From assembly GCA_027574665.1 (NCBI GenBank), contig CM050651.1, positions 7,441,501-7,505,500 of the forward strand: a DNA stretch of 64,000 nucleotides, read 5' to 3'. The notes under the pieces are model-generated. The model ran no database searches. It saw only the letters and a program-made list of their open reading frames with translations, and was not told where the DNA came from. How positions within the stretch are numbered: position 1 is the first letter of the stretch; the number at the start of each line of letters is the position of its first letter. The translations under genes were made by a program, and so were the position numbers. Below are positions 1-11,500 of the stretch, piece by piece. The DNA comes from Rhynochetos jubatus (Eukaryota; Chordata; Aves; Eurypygiformes; Rhynochetidae).

Positions 1-2223
1 GCATTTTACTTAAGCAAATGACTTTTTTTTTTTTTTGTGTGGTGGTGGTGGTTGTTTTTTGTTTTTGTTTTTGTTTTTTTTTTTTTAAATTGTGGCTTTT
101 TTACACTCTAGCTGTGACCTAATGCTGGTAAGGGAACCTTGTATTATGTAGACTATCCTGTTAACAAATAACACCATCAGAAACCTTGTAAAAACCTGTT
201 CAAGTGATAAATTTCCAGAAGGTGCTAGTTTAGGAAAAAAAAAAGTGAAATTGTCACAATCATAAAGAGAAAAGTTTCAGAAGATTTGGTGGCTTGGTAG
301 ATGAATACAATACATATAACCTGCCTGTCTTCACTCTTTTCTGAGCTTCCATGATTAGCTGCATGCCATTTCTGTTGCATTGTTGCTTTATTATCCCTCA
401 TAGATTGAAAAAATCCAACACCCTTAACACTTAATCTTTTGCACCACACAGATTGTTGTTTAGTTTCGTAATACCTTTATCTGACTTTAATTAAAGTAGC
501 ATGTGTTTGATTACAAAAGGAAACATTTCTCAGACTATGTTTACATGTTACTTTTGAGTGGCGTGTTAAAAACTTTGTGCCTGCTCCGGTACCTGTTAGA
601 AGGATGTTCAGATTTGGCTCTCATGGGACGTTCTGATGTGGGATGGGCTTTTCTAAGGAACTTTGAGGCATATTCCATCCTTTCCCAGTTATGTGCCGAC
701 CTTACATAACGAATAATGACGTCTGGATTAGAAGAAAGTACTGATGTTATTAACACCATTTATCACATAGTAACTGTAGGCAGTTTGGCTCATCACTTGT
801 CATTGCTTGGTTGGACATCATCCTGCAAAAACCCTGTTTGGACAAAAGATCCTGCAAAAAGTATTCTCTTTAAGCTTTTTAAGTCCACGTTACTGGAGGT
901 TTATGTTCTTTCTATGTGGCCTGCATGACCTTGAAAGTAAAAAAATACATTAAGACCCAGCTTCTATATTATCTGTCTGAGGGTAAATACTAGAGATGTC
1001 ATTCATACACTTTTGTTAGCAGAATTGCCACGGGTAAAAACCTGGGCACTTAATGTAGGTCTTAGAGGAGTCTGAGTAGCAAACGTGTAGTTGATGTTCA
1101 CTAAGTTACAACCCCAGTGCATTCTTAAAGGGACAATTTATTCCCCAAAATGTAAAGATAGAAGCTTTTCTTTGCTATTTCAGTATGTCTCTCTGAATCT
1201 GGGGGAAAAAGGCAGCAATGGAAAAGAATTAGCAGGTTCTTTACTTCCCATGGGTTTTGAATTAGGCACACTGTAAATTGTATGTATGTTATGTGTATCT
1301 GTAAATACAGTGCAAATATGCTTATCTAGGGGTTGCCTAATGTTAGTTTTCTATTGCTTTGTATACAAGTCCTTTAGCTGGCCCTGCTTTCTCCCTGCCC
1401 TTCCTCTGAGCCGTGTTATCCTGCTGTTTGCCCTATTGATGCTTTATTGGGCTACATGGGCGTTACTTTCCATTTGATCTGGCTTTCTGGCTTGCATTTA
1501 CTGCCATATTTTATCAGCTTAATGCTACCCTGATATAGAATGTGTAGCAAATCTGAGACATTTTATTACCTATGGCATGATGCTATCATCCCTCTGCTTG
1601 TTCTCTGCTGCCTATGCATAGAGAGAACTGAAACCAGCCTCCGTAATTACTGAGGCCACTGCAGCCTTCTGCTCAGTCCTAACTAGTGGCCTCCTCTTGG
1701 CTGTAGATGTTTGGGAACCCCAAACATTGGGCAAACCCCTTCTTCTAACAAGGATCACTAAGCACTTGGAGGAGGATTTCTGTCAGTCCTGTCTGGTCAC
1801 TCTGAGTGTGTATATATATAAAATGTATACACCAAATGCTTACTTGCCAGCTGGGACAGGGAGGGTTGCCACATTCCAGGAAGGAAAACACACATCAGGA
1901 AGTTATCCTGGCTAATGTGCAGTGCTAAAACCACTTGAGAGAAGTACTTTGGAGGGGTGGAGAGTATCACTCTAACAATGAAAAAACGAGGGAGTCAGTC
2001 AAAGCCCTGAGTCTTTCTGCTTTGCCAGCTGAAGGGTCAGCAAGGGGCAGACTGCCCTCAAGCAAACAGCAGGCAGCTGCTGCATCAAACAGCTCTGCTA
2101 CCAAAGACCCAGGTACGAGAGTCATTTTATCTCCTGCAGAATCTGCTTCTTCCAGATTCTGTCTCTGGCAAAGACAAACCTGACCTGGGGAGCAGATCCT
2201 ACCTATCCTGTCAAATAGCCAAC
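1..2223. other. Non-coding AT-rich unique sequence
   Basis: No gene is supported here. The stretch opens with a T/G-rich low-complexity tract (23-86) and continues as AT-rich unique sequence. The open frames are short, overlap on both strands, and contain no motif I recognise. A minus-strand frame of 176 codons at 1967-2497 is the longest uninterrupted one nearby, but it runs through CR1-like DNA and has no domain signature. Confidence 0.6.
23..86. repeat. T/G-rich low-complexity tract
   Basis: A run of 14 T (23-36) is followed by short GTGG units and then interrupted T runs. It is a simple repeat on the plus strand (A/C-rich on the minus strand) and could be an old reversed poly(A)-type tail or ordinary low-complexity DNA. 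Confidence 0.85.
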
Positions 2224-2290
2224 CCTGCTTTGTGCAGGGTGCTGGACTAGATGACCTTCTGGGCTTCTTTTCAAACTGAATTATACATGA
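2224..2290 (+). repeat. Degraded CR1 LINE 3' end fragment
   Basis: The segment CTGCTTTGTGCAGG followed by CTGGACTAGATGACCTTCTG matches the well-known end of CR1 elements (a CTGCTTTGAGCAGG, then GGACTAGATGACCTCC-type block). It fades into a diverged tail near ATTATACATGATC, which corresponds to the CR1 ATTCTATGAT-type terminus. The divergence and short length suggest an old insertion. I cannot fix its 5' limit by eye, and neighbouring bases back to about 2160 may also belong to it. Confidence 0.65.
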
Positions 2291-2730
2291 TCCCGTAATC
2301 CTAATCGTTATCAAACCAACCTTTGCCATAAGAGAGCTAACAGTGTAAGGAAAACTGTCAGTAGTACAAGAATGGAAAGTGATGCCAATAGGATTTTGGT
2401 AGTTGGAGCCCAAAAGTGGGCTTAGTGTATGGGGGAACCACTGCCTAAGCATTTCTCCTGAGTTGAAAAGGACAGTGAGAGAACACATTGTCTTCAAATA
2501 GGTTGGAATAAAACCAGAAACTTTCTTAGCCCTGAGAATGCTGCTGCTCCCCTGGAGTACTTTTATTGTTTACGACTGCATCCTGGAGCATCCTAGTGCG
2601 AGTCAAATGTCTTATGTTTCCCATTGTACTGCACGGATGGGAAATGCGGTGTTTTATCTTCCTCTTTTGGATTTTGATTTTTTTCTCTTCCATTCCTTTT
2701 GGGTGGCACAAGCAGTTCACAACAGGCCCT

Positions 2731-2760
2731 TCTTTTTTTTTTTTTCTTTTTTTTTTTTTT
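2731..2760. repeat. T-rich homopolymer tract
   Basis: Two T runs of 13 and 14 bases are separated by a single C. Frames reading through it on the plus strand give polyphenylalanine and on the minus strand polylysine, so those frames are artefacts of composition. Confidence 0.9.
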
Positions 2761-4040
2761 GTGCTTTTACAATATTTCATCACTAAGAAATGTTACTGAT
2801 GCACATGAAAGGCCAACTTTCTGGGGAAAACAGATCTTTCTACTGTGCCTCACATCTCTGCCTTTCCTCCTATCTTTCTTCACACTGTACTTTCTACTGA
2901 CCCTGTAAACTGGCTGTGGTATGAAGGGTTCATAGCGCTGCAGCCTGAAGATCTCTCTGCTGACCTGCAGGCCAGGTGAAGTTATGACAGAGGAGTCTGT
3001 AGTACACTTTTCCACACTGTCCTGCCAGGACACTCCTTACATTTCCATGTGCATATTCATGGATGGGCTCTCTGTATTTTTGTTCATTGTACCCACAGTA
3101 GAAAATATTTTAGACTACAAGTTTTCTTTTTCTTTTTTTTCCCCTGACAAAAACTTAAAAGAAATGTTTTTAATGCTTTTCTTCCAGTAGTTTTCTGGAA
3201 CCATCCATTTAGGAAAAAAAAAAAAGAGAAGAACGTTATTCATTATTTAATATTATATTTTATATAAAATACCAGAGGATTTATTAAACTGAATCCTTTT
3301 ATTACTTTTTTATAATGAGAAAAGTTTATTGGAGAACACAGGGTCATAGTGCCTTTTCCAATAAACATCTTAAATGGTTTATTTGGACTTCAGTCTTCTC
3401 TTTCAACTCCTTCAAACACTGTCACCTAAGTCACCTGCTGCCAGCTCGCCCACTCATCTGTTCAGACTGCTGATAAATGTCTGTTTCTGTCACAGACCTC
3501 CCTGTGCCCCACATTCTGGCTTACTCTAACTGTTCCCTCTGGCACAAGAGCTGCAGCCTTTTCAGGTCCAGAAAGGATCTATTTTGGGGCTCTATGCTGA
3601 CCTTATTTCAGCACAAGGTGAACTCCAAAATGTAAAGGGGAAAATACCCGTGACTCCACCAGCCTGTTTGCCAGGGCTGAAGTCAGTGATGTCCACGAAG
3701 AAAATAAGTGCCTGCCTGCTACTCTGTCAAGCTGCCATTTCACTGTGCTGACCTGTGCGTGGTGGCCCAGTGGAAATTCACAGGCAGAGGAATTAAGTTA
3801 CTATCAGTGGGCTTTGAGTACAGCATCCTACTGGAGTTAGACCTGTTGTCACCTGGTGGCGGTGCATGAGGGTACGTGCACAATATGGCCCTCGTGGACC
3901 CATTGTAGGTGAACCGTCCTGTTGCATGAATTAATACCTAGTGACTAAATACTGGTTTTCATTTATGAAGCGAATGTAACCCTCAAAATCAATCTGCGGT
4001 GAAGAACTGAAGCATTCTGCTACTTCTGTTGTTGTGTTCC

Positions 4041-4062
4041 TTGGAATTCAACTGAATTCCAA
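4041..4062. repeat. Short perfect inverted repeat
   Basis: Ten-base arms TTGGAATTCA and TGAATTCCAA are separated by two bases (AC). Such a short palindrome can arise by chance in 64 kb, and no function is evident. Confidence 0.8.
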
Positions 4063-7000
4063 ATTTTACCTTGACAGTTAGTGAAAGTCTGGTCATGGAA
4101 CTGTCAGCACGAATGCTGAACCAAAGGATTGTGCTGAAATGGTTAAGCAATTATGTAATTTTCCAAGAAAAAGGTCAGGAGTAAAGTATTGTTTAGGTCT
4201 GTTGCCCAGTGAATCCACACAGTTGTGGTGTACACAGAATTCTGTCAGATAATTGTTCTCCCCATAGGCCTGAAAGATGTGTTCATATGATATTTTTCTC
4301 TGTTCTTATCACTGATAAAGCTATATCCACCAGAAAAATGTTAGAGTACACATGCCCTTTTTCTGCATGAATAAAAGAGAACTATATTGTTTCATGTCTC
4401 AAACCCTCCTTTGGCAACTATAATTTCTTATTAATTTATTGAAATTGGCAAATTAACTGTGTGGGAAGAGATTCAAGAATTGCATCCGTTGGACCTGTAT
4501 TAGTTCCTAAGTGGAAGGGAGATATTTCTATATTCCTGTTGTAGGCAACACACATTCAACTTGAGATGCTACTTGCCCATGTTTGGGGCTGTCTATCATT
4601 TTAAACTCTTAGAAGAATAACTGCAACTAAATCTTGATTTATAGCACAGAATTACTCTATAAATAGAGTGTTGAATAAATCATGTATGCTTTTTGAGAAA
4701 AATAGCTGTTGTAATCTCTAAAAACCATGGCCAGATCTTAGAGTTCAAAAAAAGGGAGAAAAGGGATAAAAGTCAAAACAAGTGATGAAGAGAGTTTGAA
4801 GTTCCTTTAAAGACTAGTTATAAGGCTTTTAAATTGATTTTCAAGAATGAGAAAAATTTAAATGGTAAAGGTGTGGAAAATAATTGCAACAAATCTAAAA
4901 GCGTAAAATTAATTGTATTTGAGAATGTCCAGAAGCATTTCTAATGTGTAAGATTACATATGTAAGGCTTCATTAGTAAGAGGTAATTTTGGAACCTAAG
5001 GAAGCAGAAAAGTCTGCAACAGATCAGTAGAATAAAATGTTCACTGATCTTTCTTCCTCTTTTTGACTTTCTTTATAAAAATCTGTAATACTAATGATAG
5101 TATCTACTCTATGAAATTATTACATGGAAAAAAGAAAAAAAAAAAAAGAAATCCAAGCCACACCTGAAGTAACACAGTGTCATTGCTGTTTCCTAACTGG
5201 AAAAAGCAGCACCTGAACAAAATCAGTGGAAAGTAAATTACGCTGGGATGAGAGTGTGTGACACACCAAGGACCAAGAGAACAGAGACTAGCAGGCCTTG
5301 GGAAATCTTTAGAATGTATAAAACCTTTTCCTGTCGTCTTCTCCAGCAGAAGTAGCATTTGTTTTTGGCTGCGTACCTGGACACCAGATTTAAAAATAGC
5401 TATGTTCCTTCCTGTCTGAGGAAGAGAGAAAGACGTAAGCCAGATTTATTGGCTGACCTACAAGCTATACGTTTAATTTCTTTCTGGTCACATTTCTTGA
5501 AGACATTGCTTTACAGACAGGGTGGTCAAAGCAGCAGTTCCACTGCTGATCCACATTAATCTAGATATTTCCAGGCTTATATGCAAACATATTTATTCAG
5601 GTGCTGCATTTAGGGGAATACATGCTCTCTCCCAAACATTTATGTACACAAAAATACACAAAAATACTTTGCACAAATATTCCCAGAAAAGAAACCCAAA
5701 ATTAATGCTTGCTTAATGATACAGGGGGGAGTTTCCAAAGCTCTTAGCACTGCTTGGATTATGCTTCCCAACATTTGTGAGAGCTTTCACTGCAGTCAAC
5801 GATAAGAGAATCAGAGTTAGTTTAGCCCTTAAGAAAATAAGACTAATTTTTGCTTGCACTTGGTTTGTGGTTGGTTGTTTTGTTTATTTTTTTCTCCCCA
5901 GAATTGGTGGGGATACATTTATGTGGCAGTATCTACAAGGTAGGTCTTCTGATGTAGGGTGCAAATACCATCATATGCCTTCCTTGGCATTTCATCGTGA
6001 ACTCGGTCTCTGAGACAGCCTCCACAAACGGCATAACGGGGGAGGTGGTAAGTGGAAGGACAGATATGTGCTAGTTTTTGGGCCTGGTGTATTTATAGTG
6101 CATAAGAAGATGGTTCATTCCAGAAGATTTGTCCTGAAGCATTTTCAGAGACACAGACACAACTGGCTCAGTTTTTGGGGGCAGTTGAGGAAGTGGGGGA
6201 ATTGGTCTCATTATATTCAGGGAAATTTAGGAAGCATATGCTCTGAAGTAAAGCTGTCCAAGATGATAAGGCTTTTGCTACCGTTTGTCCCTCAAAAAAT
6301 AAACTTCTACTGTAACCATATATGACTTTCAAATAAAAAAAAAAAACAACCCACCCATGACCTTAACTGTGATTTATGATGGTTTATGTAGTGCTTATAT
6401 AGATCAATGTAAGTTCTGCAACATGATTTACCTATTCATGATGATGGCATCCATTTGTATGACTAACATAGATGCCTGAAATTTATATAATGATTGATCG
6501 TGTATGTCTACACAGTTGCAGATATGCACACTTTATCTAAATATATATAAATATGCATGGGGTTTTGTGTATCATACCTGTCATTGAAATATACAAAGAC
6601 ACACGAACTTGACAGGACTTTCCCATTTTGGGAGATGTTTCCAAAGGCTCTCATACCCACTGGGCTGCATTGGCTTCCAGCACCACAGTCAGTGTGACTT
6701 TTAAGAGTAATTCCATGTATAAAACCAGAGTTATTTGGCATGTGTTTGCATACCTGTCTTAACTCATTCTACTTAGCATGATAAAATAACAGTGAAACTG
6801 AGATGGCACGAGTTTTTATATCTATCAAAACCAGAGTGCAAACTCCCTCAGCTGCGGTTATGTACTGTGATCACAGGCACAGAACCCATAATGCAATGTA
6901 TTCACTGCTGGTTTACCTGGACTAATGTAAGATAGGGTGTTTACTGTCAGGTGTGCTGTGGGCACCATTTAAATTTAATTTTTAATCGGATTACATCTGA

Positions 7001-7984
7001 AGTCACTGTAGGAATTTCAAAAATCCTTCTCCATACCAGTGAAGCAGGAGGAAGAAACAGAAGTTACCAACTTGTGACATTTCTGTTAGAAGACAGTATT
7101 TTTGCAAGCTGGAGTGAAAGTACTGTGACTAAAATCTGCTGATTACACTATAATTCACGAATTATTAAGTAATGAAGTATTTTGCAATGTAAGCGATTAA
7201 GGCTCCTGTAATCTTTTCAGCTGGTGAATCCAAAGCCACACTGGTGTCTGTGTGACTGTTTATGGAGCCACACAAAGTTTTTTTGTCTGTTCAGAAGCCG
7301 GGCCTCGTAATTTTCAGTCGAACCACATAAATAGGGAGGTCAAATGGCTAGAAAGTGCCTGGAATCTCAAAGAGGATTTCTCAGGCAGACTGAAGCGTCA
7401 TCCACTGGCTGCGGCAGACGTGGGGCTTGGTGGGGTAAACTGAATATTGCTGTCTGCTGGGGCCTTTCCATAGCAATGAGGCACATACTGTTTAGTGGCT
7501 TAAGCCGGTAGCTTCCTAAGTGAACTTGTGTCTGGATGTGATTGAAACAATTTCTTGTGTGGAGAGTAAAATTTATTATCTGAAAAAGCTGTAAAATGAC
7601 TGCATGTTCTGCACACTCTGGTATTTAGGACCTGTCAAAAGAGGACAGATCTACTCTGCAATGACACGGAAAAAGGAGTATTAAAATAGCTGACTCTTGG
7701 AATGAATTAGCGATAGTTGGATGAGATGACACAGTCAAAAAAAATTTTAAAGAACCAGCACCTAGTTCTGAAAATGGATTTGGCCCTGGACAATTGTTTC
7801 CTTTACCAGGGGGATCAAAAGTTTACACAATTAGAGAACAGATCTGTTTTGCTTCTGATTCTTAATTTCTTGTTCTCTGAGCACCTGAAGTGTTGTAGAA
7901 ATGCTAGGAGCCTTCCAGACCTGAACATCAGTTGTTTGGTTTTACTGTATGAATCTATTTGCTTTCAGCTGAGAATTTATTTTT

Positions 7985-7989
7985 AACAA
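7985..7989. repeat. 5-bp target-site duplication, left copy
   Basis: AACAA immediately precedes the TG of the LTR and is repeated exactly after its terminal CA at 8573-8577. A 5-bp duplication is the size made by many retroviral integrases and confirms the LTR boundaries. Confidence 0.8.
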
Positions 7990-8234
7990 TGTGCTGGTTT
8001 TGGCTGGAACAGAGTGAATTTTCTTCATAGTAGCTTGTATGGGGCTGTCTTTTGTATTTGTGCTGAAAACAGTGCTGATAACACAGAGATGTTTTTGTTA
8101 TTGCTGAGCAGTGCTTAAACACAGCCAAAGCTGCTTCCTCACACCAACCCACCAGCAAGCAAGCTGGGGGTGCACAAGAAGCTGGGAGGGGGGACAGCAG
8201 ACCCCAACTGAACAAAGGGATGTTTCATATCATA

Positions 8235-8242
8235 TGACGTCA
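8235..8242 (+). promoter_or_regulatory. Perfect CRE palindrome in LTR U3
   Basis: TGACGTCA is the full consensus binding site for CREB/ATF-type bZIP factors. It lies 10 bases upstream of the LTR TATA box, a position typical of a proximal promoter element. The site still carries its CpG and has not decayed, unlike most CpGs in the surrounding DNA. Confidence 0.7.
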
Positions 8243-8251
8243 TGCTTGGCA

Positions 8252-8257
8252 TATAAA
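8252..8257 (+). promoter_or_regulatory. TATA box of the LTR promoter
   Basis: TATAAA within GCATATAAAGATG lies downstream of the CRE and about 190 bases before the ATTAAA signal. It would place a start site near 8280 if the promoter is still active. Whether it is used cannot be told from sequence. Confidence 0.65.
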
Positions 8258-8439
8258 GATGGGGAAAAAAGGAGGAAGTGGAGGACATTTGGTATTAATG
8301 GCATTTGTCTTCTTAAATAACCATTACACATGATGGAGCCCTGCTTTCCCGAAGATGGCTGAACACCTGCCTGCTGACAGGAAGTAGTGAATTAATGACT
8401 TGTTTTGCTTTGCTTGCGCATGTGGCTTTCACTTCACCT

Positions 8440-8445
8440 ATTAAA
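8440..8445 (+). terminator. LTR polyadenylation signal ATTAAA
   Basis: ATTAAA in CACCTATTAAACAGCC sits in the position expected for the R region of this LTR family. It is the common single-base variant of AATAAA. Confidence 0.6.
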
Positions 8446-8572
8446 CAGCCTTTATCTCAACCCACAAGTTTTCTCACTTTCACTCTACTGATTCTGTCTC
8501 CCATCCCACTGTGGGGGGCGTGAGTGAGCAGCTGTGTGGTGCTTAGTTGCCAGTTGGGGTTAAACCATGACA

Positions 8573-8577
8573 AACAA
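8573..8577. repeat. 5-bp target-site duplication, right copy
   Basis: AACAA follows the terminal CA of the LTR and matches 7985-7989 exactly. Confidence 0.8.
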
Positions 8578-11500
8578 ATCGGCTGAGCAAAATCTATAAC
8601 CCCAAGTGCTAAACTATGAGTGACAGTTCTTTCAGTGCTTGAAACACTTGAAAAGTTGGAAACAAAACCAAATTGGTTGTGAAATGAAATTAACAGTAGG
8701 AGGGGTTTTCAAGTAATCCTTGGTTTAGTCACCAAGTTATTGTAACTACGGCCCTCTGCTTCTGATGTAGAAATTTCCAGTACCAAAAGGAAACTGTGAG
8801 TGGAAGTCTTAAGACGCGGTGTGATTAAGTCAAGGATATAAAGACATGGATCTCTGAGGACCAAGGACTTGAACCCAAGTAGGACTGATTTGCTTTCCAG
8901 TTTTAAAGAGCTCATGTTAAAACACACAGCTCTGTCAATAGAGCTCAAGAGATAGCTTTTACACTGTAGTTACACGACGTCTGTAACAGGGTTCAGTTAT
9001 TGTGCTAACTGTATGTGAGGGATTTGCAAAAATTTTCTGGATCTGTAGGAGAAAAATAGAATGAATGCAGTCTGCTTCACATAACTGTCTGCAGTGAACA
9101 ATAAAGTGGTTGTAACAGGGGTCATTTCTTCACATATGGAAAAAATATAGGTTTTCTATGTGTTTGTAATATATTTTCTTAAAATTTATTGTATGTATAT
9201 TTAAAAAAATATATTCCCTGTAAAAAAACTCCTTATGTTTAAAATGGGACAACTTTGCCAATTTTCATAATATTTCAAATATGTGGTATAACCAAATGTG
9301 TTCAAAGTATCATTAAAAATTGATACTTTTGGAACATTTAAAATTCAGTTATGTGTTGTCTTGAGTATTTTTAAGAATCATATGTGCAGAGGATTTTTCA
9401 GATATATAACTGATAAACAGAAAATGGAGATCCCCCTCCCCTTCTATGGAACCTGTGACGAGATTTAGTCTGGAGTAGCAGCGTACAGCAGTCTGAAGGT
9501 ATGTTCTTATGTTATCTCCCTGTGCTTTGTGTAGTAGCAGTGTAATATTTTCTATCAGCTAGCCTCAGTAGAAACTCCTGACTTTTCTGTCCTGTGATGA
9601 TGCAAAGTATCCATAGGCTTGGCTAAATCCAGATAAACCAGCTTTACAGCTGTTTTGTGTTGCCAGAGGAGTGCAAAGCAGCTGGAACTTATTGGTGAAC
9701 CTGGTCTTCTATCTTTTCAGTGCATTGAGAAACCAGTGTGGGTTTTTGGGGTTTTTTTTAACCGTACAGCAGGTTGCTGTGTGTAACACTACTCTAGAAA
9801 GCTGTGGGAAAGGCTGTTTTGTATCCTGAAATGAGAAGCCAACATGGTTCAGAACTAACAACTCCTCGATGCGCAGTACTCGTGCCAAGCTCTGCCTTCA
9901 GAGATAGGATATAAGTAACTGTTAGCAATACACGTGCTTTGACGGACATATTTTATTCTTGGAAGTCGCTCAAAAATGAACCTGGATCACTAATTCCCTG
10001 ATGGCAGTTTAACAAAAATAGACTAACTGAAGGTACAGAAATTCCTACAATGGCCAAACAGTGCGGGTGTGAGTAAGTTGTGCCTAAAGCTGAATTGGAA
10101 ATAGATTTCCTGGTCTGCAGGGGGGAATGGAAGGGGGGTGAAAGGTAAACTTTTTCCTGTTGGATGAAAATAGCAATTAAGAAAAAAAAGTCATAACCAG
10201 GATCCTTCTATCCTTATGTAAACTTATAGCTTACTTCTACTTTGTATGAGGCTGAGCTTCAAGACCTCTTATCTCCAAGTTAAACCAGGACTTAAACTTC
10301 AATCTTTATAACTGAAGTGAGTGTGCTGGTGTCTGGCCTTTCAGATAGTGAAGAGGGATAGTGGTAAGAAATCTTGGGGTTTAAACAGAACTTGTGTCTT
10401 GGACATTGGGCACTTTCCTTGAAGTTTAAATTGATACACTCCTACAAAAGGTTTGGTTTTGGCAAATCTGCATTATTTAAAGAGAAACTCTTTTGTTGGG
10501 AATAAAAAAAAAAAGGAAAGAAAAAAGAAATTAAAATATCTGAAGAGCTGTAGTTATGCAGCCATTCTGGGCCAAATTTGCTTTGGCATGGCAGTGCCTA
10601 GATCCTGTGATTCATGTTCTAAGCATCTAACACAGACATTCTGCTCCTCAGAAGTCATGTTCAGCTCCTGTCTAGCACCAGCGATTCTAGCAGCCTCGGA
10701 GTTCTTCAGGTGTCAAAACCAATAGGGCTTGCTGTGCCCAGAAATGCCTTGCCTGTGGCACCATTAAATGCCCGTGTGCCCACCGACAGGCTCGGCGTTA
10801 GACGCTGTGTTCAGGGTGTTGTCCCACCCAAGTCACCCGTGGGGTGCAAATCTACCCGTGCACACTGAGCTCACCTGGTAAGCGGTACCGGCTCTCTGAG
10901 CAGAGGCAGTGCTGCTGCAGCAGCTGCCATCTGATTATCTAATTGCTCGTTATTTTTTCTTGTGTCTAGCGTGCCCATTTGTTTTATTTTCCTCCACCTA
11001 AAGCAAATCAAAGGCACACATCTGCGAGGATGCCTCACCACGAGGTTGTTGGAGAAGGCAGATGACACCTTCTGCCCATTCCGTGGATGTCGTTAAAGTG
11101 TGCCGTGCTCCAAAGAGTACAGAAATCCTGCCTAACGGTGCTTCGTCCAAGATTTTGAAATGTTGAAGAAGGAATCCTCCTAGAAGAGGGACTGTAGTTC
11201 AGCTTTCCCTCATGCTGGGAAAGTGCCTGACAATTTCATGCTCTCTCTTTGCTGCAGTTATTATTTAATAATTGTTCCATGTGAAACATTTAACAGGAGG
11301 GACTGAGCCTATTTCTCTACAAACTGTAGAATGTTTTGGAACAGTCAAACATGTTGTGGATATCAGGGCACAGGAAAGCTAAACAGCTTGTTTAAAGTCC
11401 CACCAAGAGGTTCTGAGAGCTGGAAATGGAACAGGCAATTTTTGATGCTTCATCCTGCATTTTAGCCATGAACTGTTTTCTGGGTCCTTAGTAGTATTGT

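Larger units (their letters stand above)
2291..7984. other. Non-coding sequence, mostly unique
   Basis: I find no gene. The stretch holds a T-rich tract (2731-2760), a near-perfect short inverted repeat (4041-4062), several A-rich runs (for example around 5130-5148 and 6331-6342) and a 38-base splice-site-bounded block at 5902-5939. The rest is AT-rich sequence with stops in all frames and no recognisable family. Confidence 0.6.
7990..8572 (+). mobile_element. Solo LTR of an avian endogenous retrovirus
   Basis: A 583-bp element starts TGTGCTGGTTTTGGCTGG and ends GGGGTTAAACCATGACA, so it has canonical TG...CA ends, and it is flanked by a perfect AACAA duplication. From memory its ends match a family of LTRs common in bird genomes; the exact family name needs a repeat library. 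Inside are a palindromic CRE (8235-8242), a TATA box (8252-8257) and an ATTAAA polyadenylation signal (8440-8445), in the order expected of U3-R-U5. No internal retroviral sequence adjoins it on either side. It is therefore a solo LTR left by recombination between the two LTRs of a provirus. The plus orientation is set by the order of TATA box and polyadenylation signal. Confidence 0.9.

Noticed and set aside
1967..2497. 176-codon minus-strand open frame, the longest in the window
   Set aside because: No domain, signal or family resemblance, and it passes through CR1-derived sequence. One frame of this length is expected by chance in 64 kb read six ways.
5902..5939. 38-base block between CTCCCCAG and GTAGGT splice sites
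   Set aside because: Both sites are good, but at 38 bases with all three frames open it carries almost no information and may well be a chance microexon.
6290..6345. AATAAA-like sequences before an A run, suggesting a retrocopy tail
   Set aside because: No open frame or target duplication is associated, and AT-rich DNA yields many such strings.
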